Assembly (NCBI GenBank): GCA_016081115.2 | Contig: CM071925.1 | Coordinates: 8,102,441-8,166,440 of the forward strand | Direction of reading: 5' to 3' | DNA from: Rehmannia glutinosa | Taxonomy: Eukaryota; Streptophyta; Magnoliopsida; Lamiales; Orobanchaceae | DNA: 64,000 nt | Part shown: positions 34,588 to 46,599 of the stretch, one piece after another | Layout: every line of letters begins with the position of its first letter | How positions within the stretch are numbered: the first letter of the stretch is position 1 | Notes under the pieces: model-generated | Seen by the model: the letters and a program-made list of their open reading frames with translations, nothing else | What the model was told of the DNA's origin: nothing | Database searches by the model: none | Made by a program: the position numbers and the translations under genes

Positions 34588-34978
34588 ACTACTAATACTT
34601 TTTAGAGACGCTACTAATATTTTTTGGGAGGACTACTAATAATTGTTTTTAGGGAAAAACTAATATTGTTTAGGCAACTAGTAAATATTTTTAGAGGGAT
34701 TACTAATACTTTTGGGAGAGAAAATTAATACTTTTATAGGGTACTATTAATACTTTTATGACAAGAACTAATACTTTTGTGGGAATTACTAAAATACATT
34801 TAATCGAAAAACCTAATACTTTTCAAATGGACTACTAATACATTTTAGGGTGGTTACTAATACTTTTGAGTGAAAAATTAATATCTTTCACGAGGATTAC
34901 TAAAAATATTGTTTAAGGAACAATTAATACTTTTAGAAGGGTGCTAATATTTTTTCACGAAAAACTAATATTTTAGGT
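34588..34978. repeat. Degenerate ~25-30-bp tandem array
   Basis: About 14-16 imperfect repeats of a unit like ACTAATACTTTTGGGAGGG. The word CTAATACTTTT or a near variant recurs throughout. No coding potential. Confidence 0.8.
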
Positions 34979-35814
34979 CATAGCGATTCCATGCCACCGC
35001 ATAATATTACAAAAATGCCATCACCCCCCAAATATTACTAAAATTTCACCGGCCCTAGAAAATTACAAAAAGCACCGCTTAATATATATATATAAAAATA
35101 ACAAACCTATTTCCAAATCATTTCTCCCTTTTTGCATTTGCTAAGAACGATATTAGATATTTTTAATAGAAAACAAAAAAAGAAAATAGACACATATGTC
35201 CAATATCTTGTAATTATATCAACAAATTTTGTTTATCTTAATTATGGTATACATGGATATTTTAATTTAGGCATATCTAATTAGTATTAAATACTATACA
35301 TCTGAATTTAGAAAGATTTTCTTTTATAAAAAAAATTAGTTTGTTGACCTATATTATTATAATTTATCATTAACTTTGTTCAATTTAATTTTAGTGCGTT
35401 AACAATCTAATTTGTATATGATTTATCAGTATTAAATATTGTATTAAATAAATTCCAAAAGATCTAAATAAAAATATGGAAACGAATATTCATTACTGAC
35501 TCGATCATCGTAATTGTACTATACAATTTTATCTCTTTTGTTTTCAATCTATCGATTTGATAAGATTTTATACATAATAAATGATAAAAATATAATATTA
35601 TTTCAACTGAAAAATATGCGATGAGGTGTGTTGATATATAAAGTATATTAATGAGTTATTATATATGAAAATTATAGACAAAAAAAAATACGAAATAATC
35701 TCACGCCCACCTTCAACAACTTATTCATTATTGATGATGCAATTTTTTGTGGAACCGATCACCATCATTATTAAGTCATTCAATGGGTTGATATGAATAC
35801 AAGTATCAAATTTT
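34979..35814. other. AT-rich intergenic DNA
   Basis: Nothing recognisable as a gene or element apart from short AT runs. Confidence 0.4.
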
Positions 35815-36100
35815 TAGAGGTGTTAGAATGGGCCTCGCCCCGAGGGGCGCCCTGTAATTTGGAGGCCACAAAGATTGCACCTATGTGGCCCAAAATCTGA
35901 TTGACCCAACGGAATTTTGGAGGCCCGCAAAGATTGCACTTATTTTGGAGTCTCAAAAATAGTTGCTCAATGGAATTTCTTGGTCGACCCGAATTTTCTC
36001 CTCGCTCCAATGGACTAGCGCATGTCGATCCATTCGATAGTTCTACTCTGTTATTAGAATAGCTTGTCGTGCACGCATCGAGGACCACAACTATACAAAA
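35815..36100. repeat. GC-richer island with a duplicated segment and hairpin
   Basis: TTTGGAGGCC then CAAAGATTGCAC occurs twice (about 35860 and 35931), and GCCCCGAGGGGC forms a perfect palindrome near 35838-35849. The overlapping 102-aa minus ORF has no known domain. It may be a fragment of an unknown repeat. Confidence 0.4.
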
Positions 36101-36976
36101 ATACTCACCCGGGTTTGGATTTAGGATCCGTTTAATGAATTTGACCCGTTAGACAATTTAACATGAATTTTTATCTAACTACAATGTGAGGACTGAACAA
36201 GAAAGACGAATAAAAATGGGAAATTATTAGTTCAATTTCTTCTTATGTATGGAGGACATTTATTTCATTGTCCTCATTGTCAGATAGGATCATAGGATTA
36301 TAAATATCGCTTCGTCATTGCATTAAAAATACCATTCCCAACTATTCATAAGCGTATTATTATAAATCAACTATGTTCTCTAATCACATAATTTACGACA
36401 TTATATTTTTCTATCGTAAAATCATCCTGATTTTTATCTTGGAATATGTTAATTAAATCAAAAGGATATTTGTCTAAACTTATTTTTAAGATCTTAAAAA
36501 TTCCAAAACTATTTCAGAGCGCTAATAAAATGCTAGACTACTAAAAGTTCTTGAAGATAAAATGAGATTACAAAGCTTATAAAATATTAGTAATGATTAT
36601 CTTGTAATTAATACAGTCAAAATTAAAGTAGTTTGAGAAGATTTTTGAAATGAATTAGAAATTCCTTTCTTTTAAAGACGATTATAAGGTCATAATTATT
36701 TTGGGACTTTATAAGGTCATTTTCTAAAACTTTTGTTGAATAGTTTATAACATCTTATTTTATTTGAGAATTTATAACATCTTGCTTCTTTTCTAATTTG
36801 TTCCATATTGAATCCAATTTCTTCAGTAATTGTGAAATAAACCGAAATTGCTCTAAAATGGTGATTGCAACCCGTTTATATAGAAATAAGAAATATTTAA
36901 TATGCCAAAATATCATTAAAGATGGTTGAGGGGTTAAAATTCCCAAAATTTGGCAGCAAATCTGGTTAATTCCGCA
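36101..36976. other. AT-rich intergenic DNA
   Basis: No gene or mobile element signature recognised. The ORF at 36755-37036 overlaps the MITE end and is not supported. Confidence 0.4.
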
Positions 36977-36984
36977 TTGCAAAT

Positions 36985-37391
36985 TAGGGATGACAATTTT
37001 GTCCTGACCCGCGGATACCCTCCCCGTCCTGCCCATTTAGGTCGTCCCCTTCGTGATGGGGTGGGGCGGGTTTGGGTGTCACTTCCACCTCGCAGTACCC
37101 GGCCCTACCAGGTTTTTTTAATATATTTAATATATATTTTGCATATATAATAGATATTATAATATATTTTTATTGTAATATTATCTCTTCCATTTATAAA
37201 TTGAAAATAACAACTTTTGTAAATATATTTTATAACCATATTAATAATAAATATTTTTTTTTTTCATTTTTTTGTCATTTTTTTCTATTTAGGTTTATTT
37301 AATTTGGAGTGGGACGGATCGCCTACCAGATTCTAAGAACAAGGTGCATGGTTTTAGATACCCAACCCGACCCGCCATATTGTTATCCCTA
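36985..37391. mobile_element. hAT-like MITE with 8-bp target duplication
   Basis: Inverted ends TAGGGATGACAAT (36985-36997) and ATTGTTATCCCTA (37379-37391), one mismatch. Flanks TTGCAAAT (36977-36984) and TTGCTAAT (37392-37399) form an 8-bp duplication with one mismatch, as in hAT transposons. Both subterminal parts carry CCCGACCCGC-type words, and the centre is AT-rich. No transposase. Confidence 0.8.
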
Positions 37392-37399
37392 TTGCTAAT

Positions 37400-38082
37400 A
37401 GAAATTAGGCTTAATGTGCAACAAATCAAAAGTTTTTGTCCTATTTAGCTTCACTCTCCTATATAAATTGGTGGACAAAAAGGATGCAATTTAGCCATTT
37501 TTTTTTTATGACGGGAGAATCGTAGCTACTCTACAAGTGCGCCTTGGATAAACCCTGATCGGATGTATTAGCTATTTAAACTAACGCCAACTAGGTAAAC
37601 CACACTAGGCAATTTAGCCTTACTCAACCTTACCTCTGAGGCTCCAATTTCTAAAACGAATTCGTTTTTTTTTTTTTTTTCTGACTAGTTGTTGTGAGCC
37701 ACTATTTTCTATTTTTAAGGACTTTAATGCACACATACCTACTTTACTCAAAATGAATGGGGATTTCTTTGTACTAATAAATAATATAGTTTTATACCCA
37801 TTTCGTTTTTCAAAGACAAGAAAGATACACGAAATAGTAAAAGCTATGTACAATGATTATATAGGACCCATATCCTAAGTGAGATTTGTGGGAACTGATT
37901 TAAGCTATTCTTTGCTTAGATTTTATCCTTCATTTTAGGAGGTAAAGAGTAATTAATTGAGATCAGGGATAATCTAATAAATTTTCAAGGTTTTGGATAA
38001 GACAAGAAGGACAAAACAGTAATTCCAACTCCACAAATTTTTGAATCGATTTTTCCATATTAAGTTAAATCAATGCTAAGTG
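37400..38082. other. Intergenic DNA, no gene seen
   Basis: Contains an 18-base poly-T run near 37663-37680. Minus ORF 37620-37853 has no recognisable domain. Confidence 0.4.
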
Positions 38083-38640
38083 ATTTTTAATTCAAATTGT
38101 GAGTTCAAGAGTTTTCAAGTTTAGGTTTTCCAAGCGATGCGAATGTACTAAATATACGATAATGATATAGTAAAATACTAATATATCTCAATACTATATA
38201 GGGGGCCAAAATTTTTATGGGAAGCTAATCGAATAAAATAAATAATTAGTATTAAAATAATATTTTAAAATAAAATATACATATAAACAATTGAGATTTC
38301 AAAAATTTGGGGGGCTTCATGGGGAGGATACGTCTTGACTATATGAGTGTTGGATAGTTTTTAATTCAAATGTCATGTTTGAGAGTTTTTAAAGTTTAGG
38401 TTTTCCAAGCATTAAGAATGTACTAAATATGCAAAGAATAATATAGCAAAATATGTTGTAATAATATAAAATATGCATGAATATATTTCCATACTATCGA
38501 GTGTGGCGGTTTTTAATTTAAAATTGGCATGTTTGAGTGTTTTTCAAGTTTAGTTTTCAAGTAGTAAGAATGCACTAAATATGTACTAATAATATAGTAA
38601 ATATGCATGAATATATTTCAATACTATATTATACAATACA
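38083..38640. repeat. Threefold ~130-bp repeat interrupted by an insertion
   Basis: Three copies (about 38083-38201, 38357-38506, 38507-38640) share TTTTTAATTCAAAT, TTCAAGTTTAGGTTTTCCAAG and AATGTACTAAATAT-like words. Copies 2 and 3 are adjacent. A ~140-bp insertion separates copies 1 and 2. Confidence 0.7.
38200..38337. mobile_element. Small insertion flanked by ACTATAT
   Basis: Lies between direct repeats ACTATAT (38193-38199 and 38338-38344). Starts AGGGGGCCAAAATTTTT and contains AAAATTTGGGGGGCTTC near its right end. A related sequence follows the assembly gap at 51009-51117. The class is uncertain. Confidence 0.45.
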
Positions 38641-38777
38641 AAAGAAAATGATGAATGTTCTAAACAAGCATTAAATACATAGTAAGTATGCAAGAACATA
38701 TCAAACAAATCCATTAGTACATACAAAAAAAATGAGAAAATAATAAAAGTAATTTGAATGTTCTAAATTAATATGCA

Positions 38778-38786
38778 TTAAATATA
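38778..38786 (+). repeat. 9-bp target duplication, left copy (TTAAATATA)
   Basis: Identical to 46845-46853 on the other side of the pararetrovirus-bearing TIR unit. Confidence 0.7.
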
Positions 38787-38965
38787 GGGTAAATTACGGT
38801 TTTAGTCCAGAACTTTGGGGGTGCGATTTTTAGTCCTTTATGTTTCAAAGTTGCATTTTTAGTCCTGGACAATTTTGCCCTTATGGCTAAATAGCACTTT
38901 TAGTCCTTTCTCTTTGAACCCGTTGCAAACTAGTCCTATAACTTTCGAGAATTAGTAATATCAAT
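38787..38965 (+). repeat. Left terminal inverted tract of unit 1
   Basis: Repeating ~36-40-bp pattern with TTTTAGTCC and TTGCATTTTTAGTCC. Inverted relative to the right tract 46600-46844. Confidence 0.65.
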
Positions 38966-39028
38966 CCTTTCATACCAAAGTATTATCAATAAACCCAAAT
39001 TTCATGATTATAGGAATTTCGTTTTTCG

Positions 39029-41290
39029 ACATCTATTTTGTTCGTGGGCATTGTTACCTACTTAGATCCGTCTCTATTTAGAGATTTTAAATGGATCATG
39101 TCAATTTTTCACCAATTTCAAATAGGGCATCTTACGCCGAAATCCCCTTTAGCAATTCTAAATAATTTGTTTTCGGACTAAGATTTTGATAAAAGCAGAT
39201 ATAGTCCATTCTGACCATATCGGGCCCAAATGCTTAGTAAAATTAATAAATCCCTTAAAATTCATACCTTCTTTGATCTTCCAAAGCAAAGACCGGGTGA
39301 GATGGCTCGTAACACCACCGTTGGAAAATTAATGCCCCAGGATCTTTTGACAAACAACTCCCTCACATTCAACTCACCTCGGGAAGATGATCCAATTTAT
39401 CCGACTCCTTTGAACTATTGGAAGACAACCGCTTGGTTGCATATCCTACAAGGCGTATAAGTAGTTCTTAAGCGGGATAAATTAATAGAACATTATCAAG
39501 ACATGTTGGAAACGAGAAGCCCCATTTTATTAAGAACTTATCCAAATATTTATTACATTAGTAACCCCTTTTCAGAGGAGAATACTTGTTTAGCCTCTCA
39601 TATTCGAGGCACACGAAAATACATAAAACTTAAAACTAAAAACACTTCAAATATTACAAATTTTCTTTTTCAAAAATTTATTATAAAAACTAAAGGAAAA
39701 TGTTCGATGTCCTAAAACCTTCCTTCCAACTCTCGCTATTTATATAGATGTAGTCCAGGACTTCAAATGCGGACTTTAAATCTTGTTCAAATGTAAACGC
39801 CTTTATTTACGTCATACTCTTGAATTATTGCTCCAGCCACATATCTTCACATGGGTGGCCCCATCTTATACAGTATCCAAAGTTTTTATGAAAACTTCCA
39901 AATCATGCCGACTCGCCCTTCGTTTTGTAATGGTTTGACGACATCTTTCATGGACCTACTTTTAAGTCTTTTTTTGTTGAGTGAGTTTGTTACTGTGCGA
40001 GTCACATGCCTCCTTCTTTGTCCAGTCTACCTTTTGGTGGTCTCAACCGGATGCTTTTGTGACTTGTCTTCTCCGTCGCCGGGTCTTCTTACGATCGACT
40101 TTTGGTCGAGAATCCTTTGCAAATTTTGGTTCCTAGCGGTTTTTGACATTAAGGACAAACCCAAAGTTCCCAATAGCCTATGAGCCATATTACAATATTT
40201 CAGGCGAGTTCTTTACTCCTGCGACTTGTTATCCCACGGAAGATTTCTTTTCTTTTCAAATGTGTCTTCGCACCAAATCTTGTAGTTTTTCTATCATAGT
40301 ATTCAACAGAATGATCACGTTCACTAAATTCCTCGTAGAACTTGAACGGAAACTTGACTTTGTCCATCTCGGTGAGACGGACCCACAATCCCATGCCCTT
40401 CTTGTAATGTCGATCTTGGTGAAGGTCATTGGCCGGTTCGCTATGCAATTTTGCCTCCTTGATATTTCGAAGGCTCTTTCATCCGGTCTTGGCTTCGATG
40501 TAACGAAGGCTTCATGTCCACCTTTCCTCCAGACTCTGATGATGCACTTATGAAATACAACTCCAATGTATCCCCTTGTTTTCAGTCATTATTGGACGGA
40601 TCATAAGCGCCTTTGTTGGATCCATTTTGGCAACCGCTTGATCTCAGGAAATTTGGTGAAGTAGTATAAATCGGTGCCAAAGCCCCAAACTCATACCACC
40701 TTTTCACTTCTTGTATTTGAATTTGGTAACATCCAAAACCTTGGATATTTTCAAAATATCAATCTTTGTTTTTTCCGAGATATCCCTTCGCACACGGTGA
40801 TTAGTTTCTCCCAAAATCAGCATGGTATTCGTGCCAGAAAGAAGAAACTTTTAATCTCGTTAACATTAACCATAGAGTTGCCCATCATAGGCCTAAGATT
40901 GATCTCTCCGTCCTTTACCGGACGTCTTGGTTGATGTTATAACTTCCAGATTTGACTCGCAGTCGGTTTTCCTTGGGCCAACATTTTTGCCCGACTTTAA
41001 GACTTGTCTGAGAATACTGAATCCTCGGCTACGAGGTTCAGGAGCCACGTGCTCCAAACACTCGTTTTTTTATTAGCGGTCCGGAAGAGTAGCCTTTGAA
41101 ATCTTGTTCTCAATCGAGAGTGAGAATGGGACACATGCTCGTATACGATCGGTTACTTTGTCCCAGTCATTCCTTTGTAATTTCTACAAATCAAAGAGCA
41201 TTGATGACTGTGGTATCGAATGGTCTCGGAGTAGCATTTCCAACTGGTCTCCAAGATGTCTTGAAGGTGTGAGGATGGAATCGACTTCAA
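39029..41290 (-). pseudogene. Unassigned 3' part of pararetrovirus-like copy 1
   Basis: Downstream of RNase H in the minus direction. The outer 450 bp (39029-39475) are also present in copy 2 (53990-54430), so they belong to the unit. The minus ORF 40200-40448 is charged and basic and has no domain I recognise. Some caulimovirids carry a transactivator/inclusion-body ORF at this position, but no diagnostic motif was seen. No integrase-type zinc or D-D-E signature was found. Plus ORFs at 39851-40553 are judged shadows. Confidence 0.4.
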
Positions 41291-41299
41291 TTCCTCCGT

Positions 41300-41725
41300 C
41301 TCTTGTTAAAAAAATCTGCCAAGAACATTTTCATGAGATTTTATAATAGACAATATCATAATCATAATATTGACATTGACTGGCCATCTAAGTATTCTAG
41401 CTTTTTCTCGGGTTTGATTCAATTTTATTTTTTCAGAAAAGCTTTAACACTTGAATTATCTATTTTTAAGATAAACCTTTTGGCCAGGTGAGTAATAAAG
41501 GCCAGGTTTTTGAAAGCTCTTTCATTTGCAAAGAATTCTTCTCGTTGATATGCCACCGGTTGCTTCACATGCTCGTAAAAACACCGCCGCAATATCCGCA
41601 TGACACTTTGTTGTTTGGTGTGGCTTTTGTAGGCTGCCGCCCCACTAATAATCACTGCATCTGTGTAGAGAACGGTTAAATGCTTCATCCTTTGGAATTG
41701 CAAGTTTGAGCTTTTTTGCAAACTT
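41300..41725 (-). pseudogene. Copy 1 RNase H (caulimovirid-like)
   Basis: ORF 41425-41721 reads LTVLYTDA (first catalytic Asp) and, further on, FFANERAF, the usual N-E-x-E region in altered form, then ILKIDNSSVKAFL, where the T-D-N Asp is expected and I-D-N is present. It lies directly after the RT, as in Caulimoviridae. An internal frameshift is likely after the first block. Confidence 0.65.
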
Positions 41726-42840
41726 CTTTAAGTCGCTTAATTCTTCTTGATGTTAATCCACCCATTTGAATATTTTGCATCTTTTTTTTGAGTAATGGGC
41801 CAAACACCTTCTGTAATATGCTAGATTGTTTATGAACATCCCAAAAAAATTAACAACTCCAAGAAAAACTCAAACTGTTTCTTGTCTTTGGTGTAATAAA
41901 ATCCCCGTATCTTTTCCACACAATGGCATTGCGATCCCGCCTTCTTCTCCAAAAAAGCACTAATCCTTCTTTATAGCACGGACATAAAGAAAATATTTCC
42001 AAATGTTTGAGATGCTCCTTCATGTTCTTTGGAAAGTGATAAGAATGTCATCGATGTATTTTATTATGAAACGAAATAACCTTTGAAAAGATTATCCATC
42101 TTCCGTTGATATATCTGGGGTGCATTAGCTAATCCCATCGACATCACGTTCCAAATATAATGATCTTGTGGTGTAGAGAAAGTTGTGAACTTCTTACTTT
42201 CTTCCTCCATCTTAATCTGGTAAAATCCAGAGTTGCAATCGAACTTTGAGAATATCTTGGCACCTTTGATACAGTTAACCAGATGGCTTTCCTCTTTTAA
42301 TTTCTCCGTGATTTCTGACTAAGAATCCTGGACTGCTGTATGGAGAAACTCCTGGTGAAATTAACTTAAGGTGAAGATGTTCCTTAAGTATTTTCTGCAT
42401 ATCCTCACGATCTTCCTGGTTCATAAGGTTGGTTTGAATCTCACGAACTCGTACTCCTTTCCTGGTTTAACCTTCTAGGATTCTTTGAGCTCGTTCTTGT
42501 CCCACCTTGCCAAAGGATTTTCATTGTAATTCCTTTGGATCTTCTTCTTGATATCCTCGAGTGATATTTGTTCTTCTATGGTAACATCAGTCTGAATGAA
42601 TACAAGTTATTATCCCATAGTTTCTTATCCTTATGGTTTGAACCAAATTGTCTAAAGGATAATAATGCTTCACCAAATTTCCTTTGATCCACCATTTTGG
42701 ATTTCCGGAGTTTCGTTTTCATCACCACGCTTTGGTGCGAAAATTAATAGGCATTTTTTGTAAAAATGCTTCCCGATCTACGGATAATAATCTTATGATC
42801 ACATAAATGTTGTGAAAAATAAGACTCCTTGTCTCATTTT
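41726..42840 (-). pseudogene. Copy 1 reverse transcriptase (caulimovirid-like)
   Basis: In the minus direction the region 42060-42300 reads KIFSKFDCNSGFYQIKMEEE, then YIWNVMSMGLANAP, the Caulimoviridae forms of RT motifs A and B. The catalytic box YIDDI is at about 42043-42057. The shared words distinguish it from Ty3 RTs in this window (GHYEFV..., FIDDILVYS). Several frameshifts; no long ORF remains. Confidence 0.75.
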
Positions 42841-43080
42841 CTGTGTAAATCGCTTGAATGTTTGTAGGAAATTATTTCCTAGCAACACATCTCAAGCCAT
42901 GTATCATGGAAATAGATTGGTGGTGTCTTCACTTTGTACCATGAGGTACCGCCCGCGCCTCCGATCATGATTCGCTTGTTTAATTCTCTATTAAGAATAA
43001 GAATTCTTTTAGAGAAATCTCTCTTCTTGCAATAGCTGGTAAATCTTCTCCAATTTCTTTAGGAAAAACATCGGCTTTGT
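42841..43080 (-). pseudogene. Copy 1 aspartic protease region (caulimovirid-like)
   Basis: The minus strand reads VKTPPIYFHDT and, one frame over, LGNNFLQTFKRF, the C-terminal words of pararetrovirus protease. The D-T/S-G active site upstream could not be read confidently. Placed immediately before RT, as expected. Confidence 0.55.
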
Positions 43081-44290
43081 AGTACATATTCTAGCACTAA
43101 ATCACATAAAGGCGGCAAATATTAGGCCAGTATTGACATATAACATTCCAATAGAAATGTATATGGAGAATGGACTAGTGGTCATCTCGATTTCGTATTT
43201 TATCAGCCTTGTGAACTTCATTCCTTCTGTAATCTTTCCTAAGGTTTATGATCCTTGAGAAATTCAATTCCATTAATTGCTCGGGGATTTTCCCGCAACT
43301 CCTGTGATAGTCAACTCAATTTCACCTATCTTCGTGCTTCCTTGATATCTTCCAACTATTGGTTGTTGGAGATAATATAGAACACACAAGGAAAAATATT
43401 ATCCTTTTGAGTGATGTCGAATATTACTTCAACTTCTCGCCATCCTTCTAGACATTTATTTCTTGCGGTTTTGAAAACATCTGAATGTTTGCCGAATCGT
43501 ACTTCTGGTCTTTTTTCTTCCCAATGGCTATGCTTATCATTCTGTCTATTGGGATGGAGACATCCTTCGTGGCTCAACTTCCTGGAGACTTGACTTTTGT
43601 TGAAGATCAATTTGATCTTGAATTATCATATCAATCTCCTTTATAGTTGGAGACTCAATGATTTCTCGGTAGAACCACCCGCAAAGTCCTCAAAGATTCT
43701 TGGGACTTCAATAAATTCCCTTTCTCAAGAATACTACAATGATGTGTATTCGAGAGGCATAGGAAATCTTGTATGTGATCGAGTAAGGCTCATTCTCTTC
43801 TTTCATCAAATCGAGCTCTTTTGAAATCTTGATGAAGGGTTAGGACTCTGTTGAAATCTCGATCTCCCAAATTGTATGCAATTCTAGGATAGACATTAAA
43901 TGCCAATTTTCCCGCATACAAATTTTCTTTTCAGAATCGATCCAGGCATGAATCCTTGAGGTATGGGATTCGCTTGTCAAAGATAGCAAGATTGAGTGGC
44001 TAGTCTGTCCCTTCTTTGAATGTTGCTTTAATAATGACTCTTATGGCTCCGATGTGAATCCATGAGAGTGTATTTGCAACTTCTCTTTTAACTCTGCTTT
44101 TGATCTCCTCGGGATTTCTCCGAGGGACCAACTGCATCTCAATCGGGTTGCCAAGAAACTCCATCGGAATGGCGAATTCTCCGGTTGTTATCCTCGTGAT
44201 AATTCTGGTGTTTTCTATTAAAAAACCCAATCTTATCCAAAGCCTTTTCCATTTCTCCAATTGTAAATCCATCATATATTTGAAGCTTTG
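43081..44290 (-). pseudogene. Copy 1 movement protein (30K-like)
   Basis: The minus ORF 44000-44275 reads ANTLSWIHIGAIRVIIKATF then KEGTD, the core of the plant-virus movement protein domain in Caulimoviridae (hydrophobic strand, G-A-I, then F-x-x-G-x-D). Further reading in other frames continues to about 43100. Such proteins carry virus through plasmodesmata. A retrotransposon would not need one, so it is the key evidence that this sequence is of pararetroviral origin. Frameshifts follow the ORF. Confidence 0.7.
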
Positions 44291-46560
44291 ATCTTCTTCA
44301 TAATTCTCATAAGGGTCTTATGAGAAACAGTAGTGTGCAGAGAGAAATCTGGAGCATATCCTCCCTAAGCGTCAAGGAAGAATTTTTCTTCAATCGATTC
44401 AAGCCGGAGTTACTTCATCGTCGAGAATAGATTTATTCTTCATAGATGCTTTCATCGAGGGTATATCCTCAAATTGATACATGTATAAGATCTTGATAGT
44501 AGACAACTTTTTCGATTTCTCGGTGTAGCTTCGAACTCGACTCCTCGTTTACGATTGTGCGGACAATCGATTTGAGATATGTCCTCTTGCCCGCATGTCC
44601 AACCCAATTAAAATCTTTGAAGCTTTCATTAGCTTTGGTATAAGCTCTCTCCGAAAGTTCTTCTCCTGGGGGTTCTGTTGGTACTTGCTTGATTAGAACT
44701 CCGATGATGATTTCTACTCCTCGGCTTGGTGTTGGTCTTGCCCCGATTTGTAACTTCAGGCCTTTTGTTTGTCAGAACCTTCTAGATCTCCATGAAGATC
44801 TACTTCTTTTTGTTGTCGCTTCCCGATGGTATGGATGGCTTCTCTCCTTCTTCTTATGCCGCCTTGGTTGACCTCCCACAACTGCTGGGATATCATCGTC
44901 TACGCAACATAGAGGAGGCGATTTATTAATTCCTCGTAATCTTGTAATTAGGTATAGTCTTTGCTTGTGCAGCACCATTCACATAACTTGGCCTTTAAGA
45001 AAGACATTCTTCTAGCCACGGTATCTAAACCCATTTGCTTGTATTCACGATAAGCATTTCTCTCTGGGACTTGGAATTTTTGCAAAGAATAGTTGTGAAG
45101 CTTCTTTGTCTCAATCAATCTTACACCGATACTCGGTGAACAACTTGATCTATTCGTCAATATGATAAATATCATGTAACTCGAGTCGTAGAGGGCTTGT
45201 TTATATCTTTTCTTTTTCTTCTTCTAATCCAAAGTAACTCGGCCGATAAGATGGATTTTGAATAATTTTGCCATATCATCAACAATTCCTTTTAGTGATT
45301 CTCTGTTGTGACCGCACTTTTCATACTGGCTCGGCCATATCCTATATGCAATCTTTGGGATCCTCATTTCAAGGAGTAAAATTAAGTAATCTTTGTGAAG
45401 ATCAAGGGTACTTCTTTGCAATCCTCATACCGATGCCCATTCATCAATGAGAACTTCTCGATTTTAAAACTGGGATATCGTATTTAACATCAACCCATAT
45501 GGATATATTGGGTGAGATGTGATCTTCCATAAGGCGTTTGATAAATATTGGCCTTCTAGAAGGTTTGCAGTTCCCAAGAGGTGGTCGAGCTCCTATTCCC
45601 CGGAAAGTGGTTCATTCCTATGGTGAAATCTCCAACGTGATGCATTCTCTCGCCCCGGTTCCATGATTGAACCCGCACTTCCGAGACATTGGGTTTCTTT
45701 TGGTGGAGTGGTAGAATTGGTCTACCTTGTGGGTGCATAGGTAACCAAAGTTGATCCATCTCATGCGTTCATCTTTAAATCTACAATACATAATCCCATG
45801 AAGGATTACTTGGTCATGTAGATCATTAAGATTTATCTTTTCCATATACATCCTTTTAATTTATGATGGATTTTCCTTGATGATAGCAATGAGCTTTTTC
45901 ATCATCCGTTATTTTTCGCTTTACTTTCCCGGTTGGTTTCTCCTTTTGGTGTAAATAGTCTGATCCCGAGAAATCGTCACGCTTCTCTTTTTCCTCGGAA
46001 GAACTCGATTATCCTCCAAGCTCTTTTTCTTTTCTCAATATATGAAGGATTTCAAGAGTTTCTTACGATATTTCACCATTGTCTCTATCCGGTTTTGGAT
46101 CGATGGACTTGTGTAGGTAAATGAATATGGCGGTTGCCATAATTTTTGCCGTCTTGGACTTTCCTAATATCTTTTGAGATCTTTAGATGTGTGGGAGTAG
46201 TATCTTGTTCACATCTTCGGTACTCCATTAGGAATCATGATTTTGATGAGCATTCTCATGAACTTTTCCCCGATGATTCCATCAGATCAACATATAATAT
46301 CGATTTCTTACCGTAAGGAAACTTCGGATAATATCTTTAACTTGTCTTCCTTGATGTATCTCAAAGTTTCTGTCGGCTTTCACGTTCTTTTTCAACATAT
46401 TGGTTGTTTTCAATATGCTATTTTATCTGGTGTTCGTAAATACGTGGTCAAAATTTGGCTATGTCTGCAATATGGTAAACATCTTGGACAATTGTCCAAA
46501 TCTATTCTCGGAGAAATTCTGCTCACCGATTGTTAATTACATAAATATGGCTTTAAAAGT
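44291..46560 (-). pseudogene. Copy 1 coat-protein region (caulimovirid-like gag)
   Basis: Collinear with the better-preserved copy 2 at 54480-56640. Minus ORFs at 44948-45175 (RNAYREYKQMGLDTVARRMS), 45224-45421 (LDLHKDYLILLLEMRIPKIA), 45556-45851 and 44772-44978 match blocks in copy 2. The zinc knuckle expected at about 44560-44615 has lost its frame. Plus-strand ORFs at 46237-46582 are shadows. Confidence 0.65.
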
Positions 46561-46574
46561 TCTTAATAAACCTA

Positions 46575-46587
46575 GGCTCTAATACCA
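46575..46587 (-). promoter_or_regulatory. tRNA-Met primer site of pararetrovirus copy 1
   Basis: The minus strand reads TGGTATTAGAGCC, one base different from the tRNA(Met) complement. Caulimovirids prime reverse transcription from this site. There is no LTR next to it. Confidence 0.7.
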
Positions 46588-46599
46588 TTTTAAGCAAAA

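Noticed and set aside
39851..40553. Plus-strand ORFs of 110 and 136 aa in the tail of pararetrovirus copy 1
   Set aside because: The unit is coded on the minus strand throughout. These frames have no domain and no counterpart in copy 2.
39029..46587. Pararetrovirus copy 1 as an ordinary Ty3 retrotransposon
   Set aside because: It has a movement-protein-like block, Caulimoviridae-type RT words and no integrase or LTRs.
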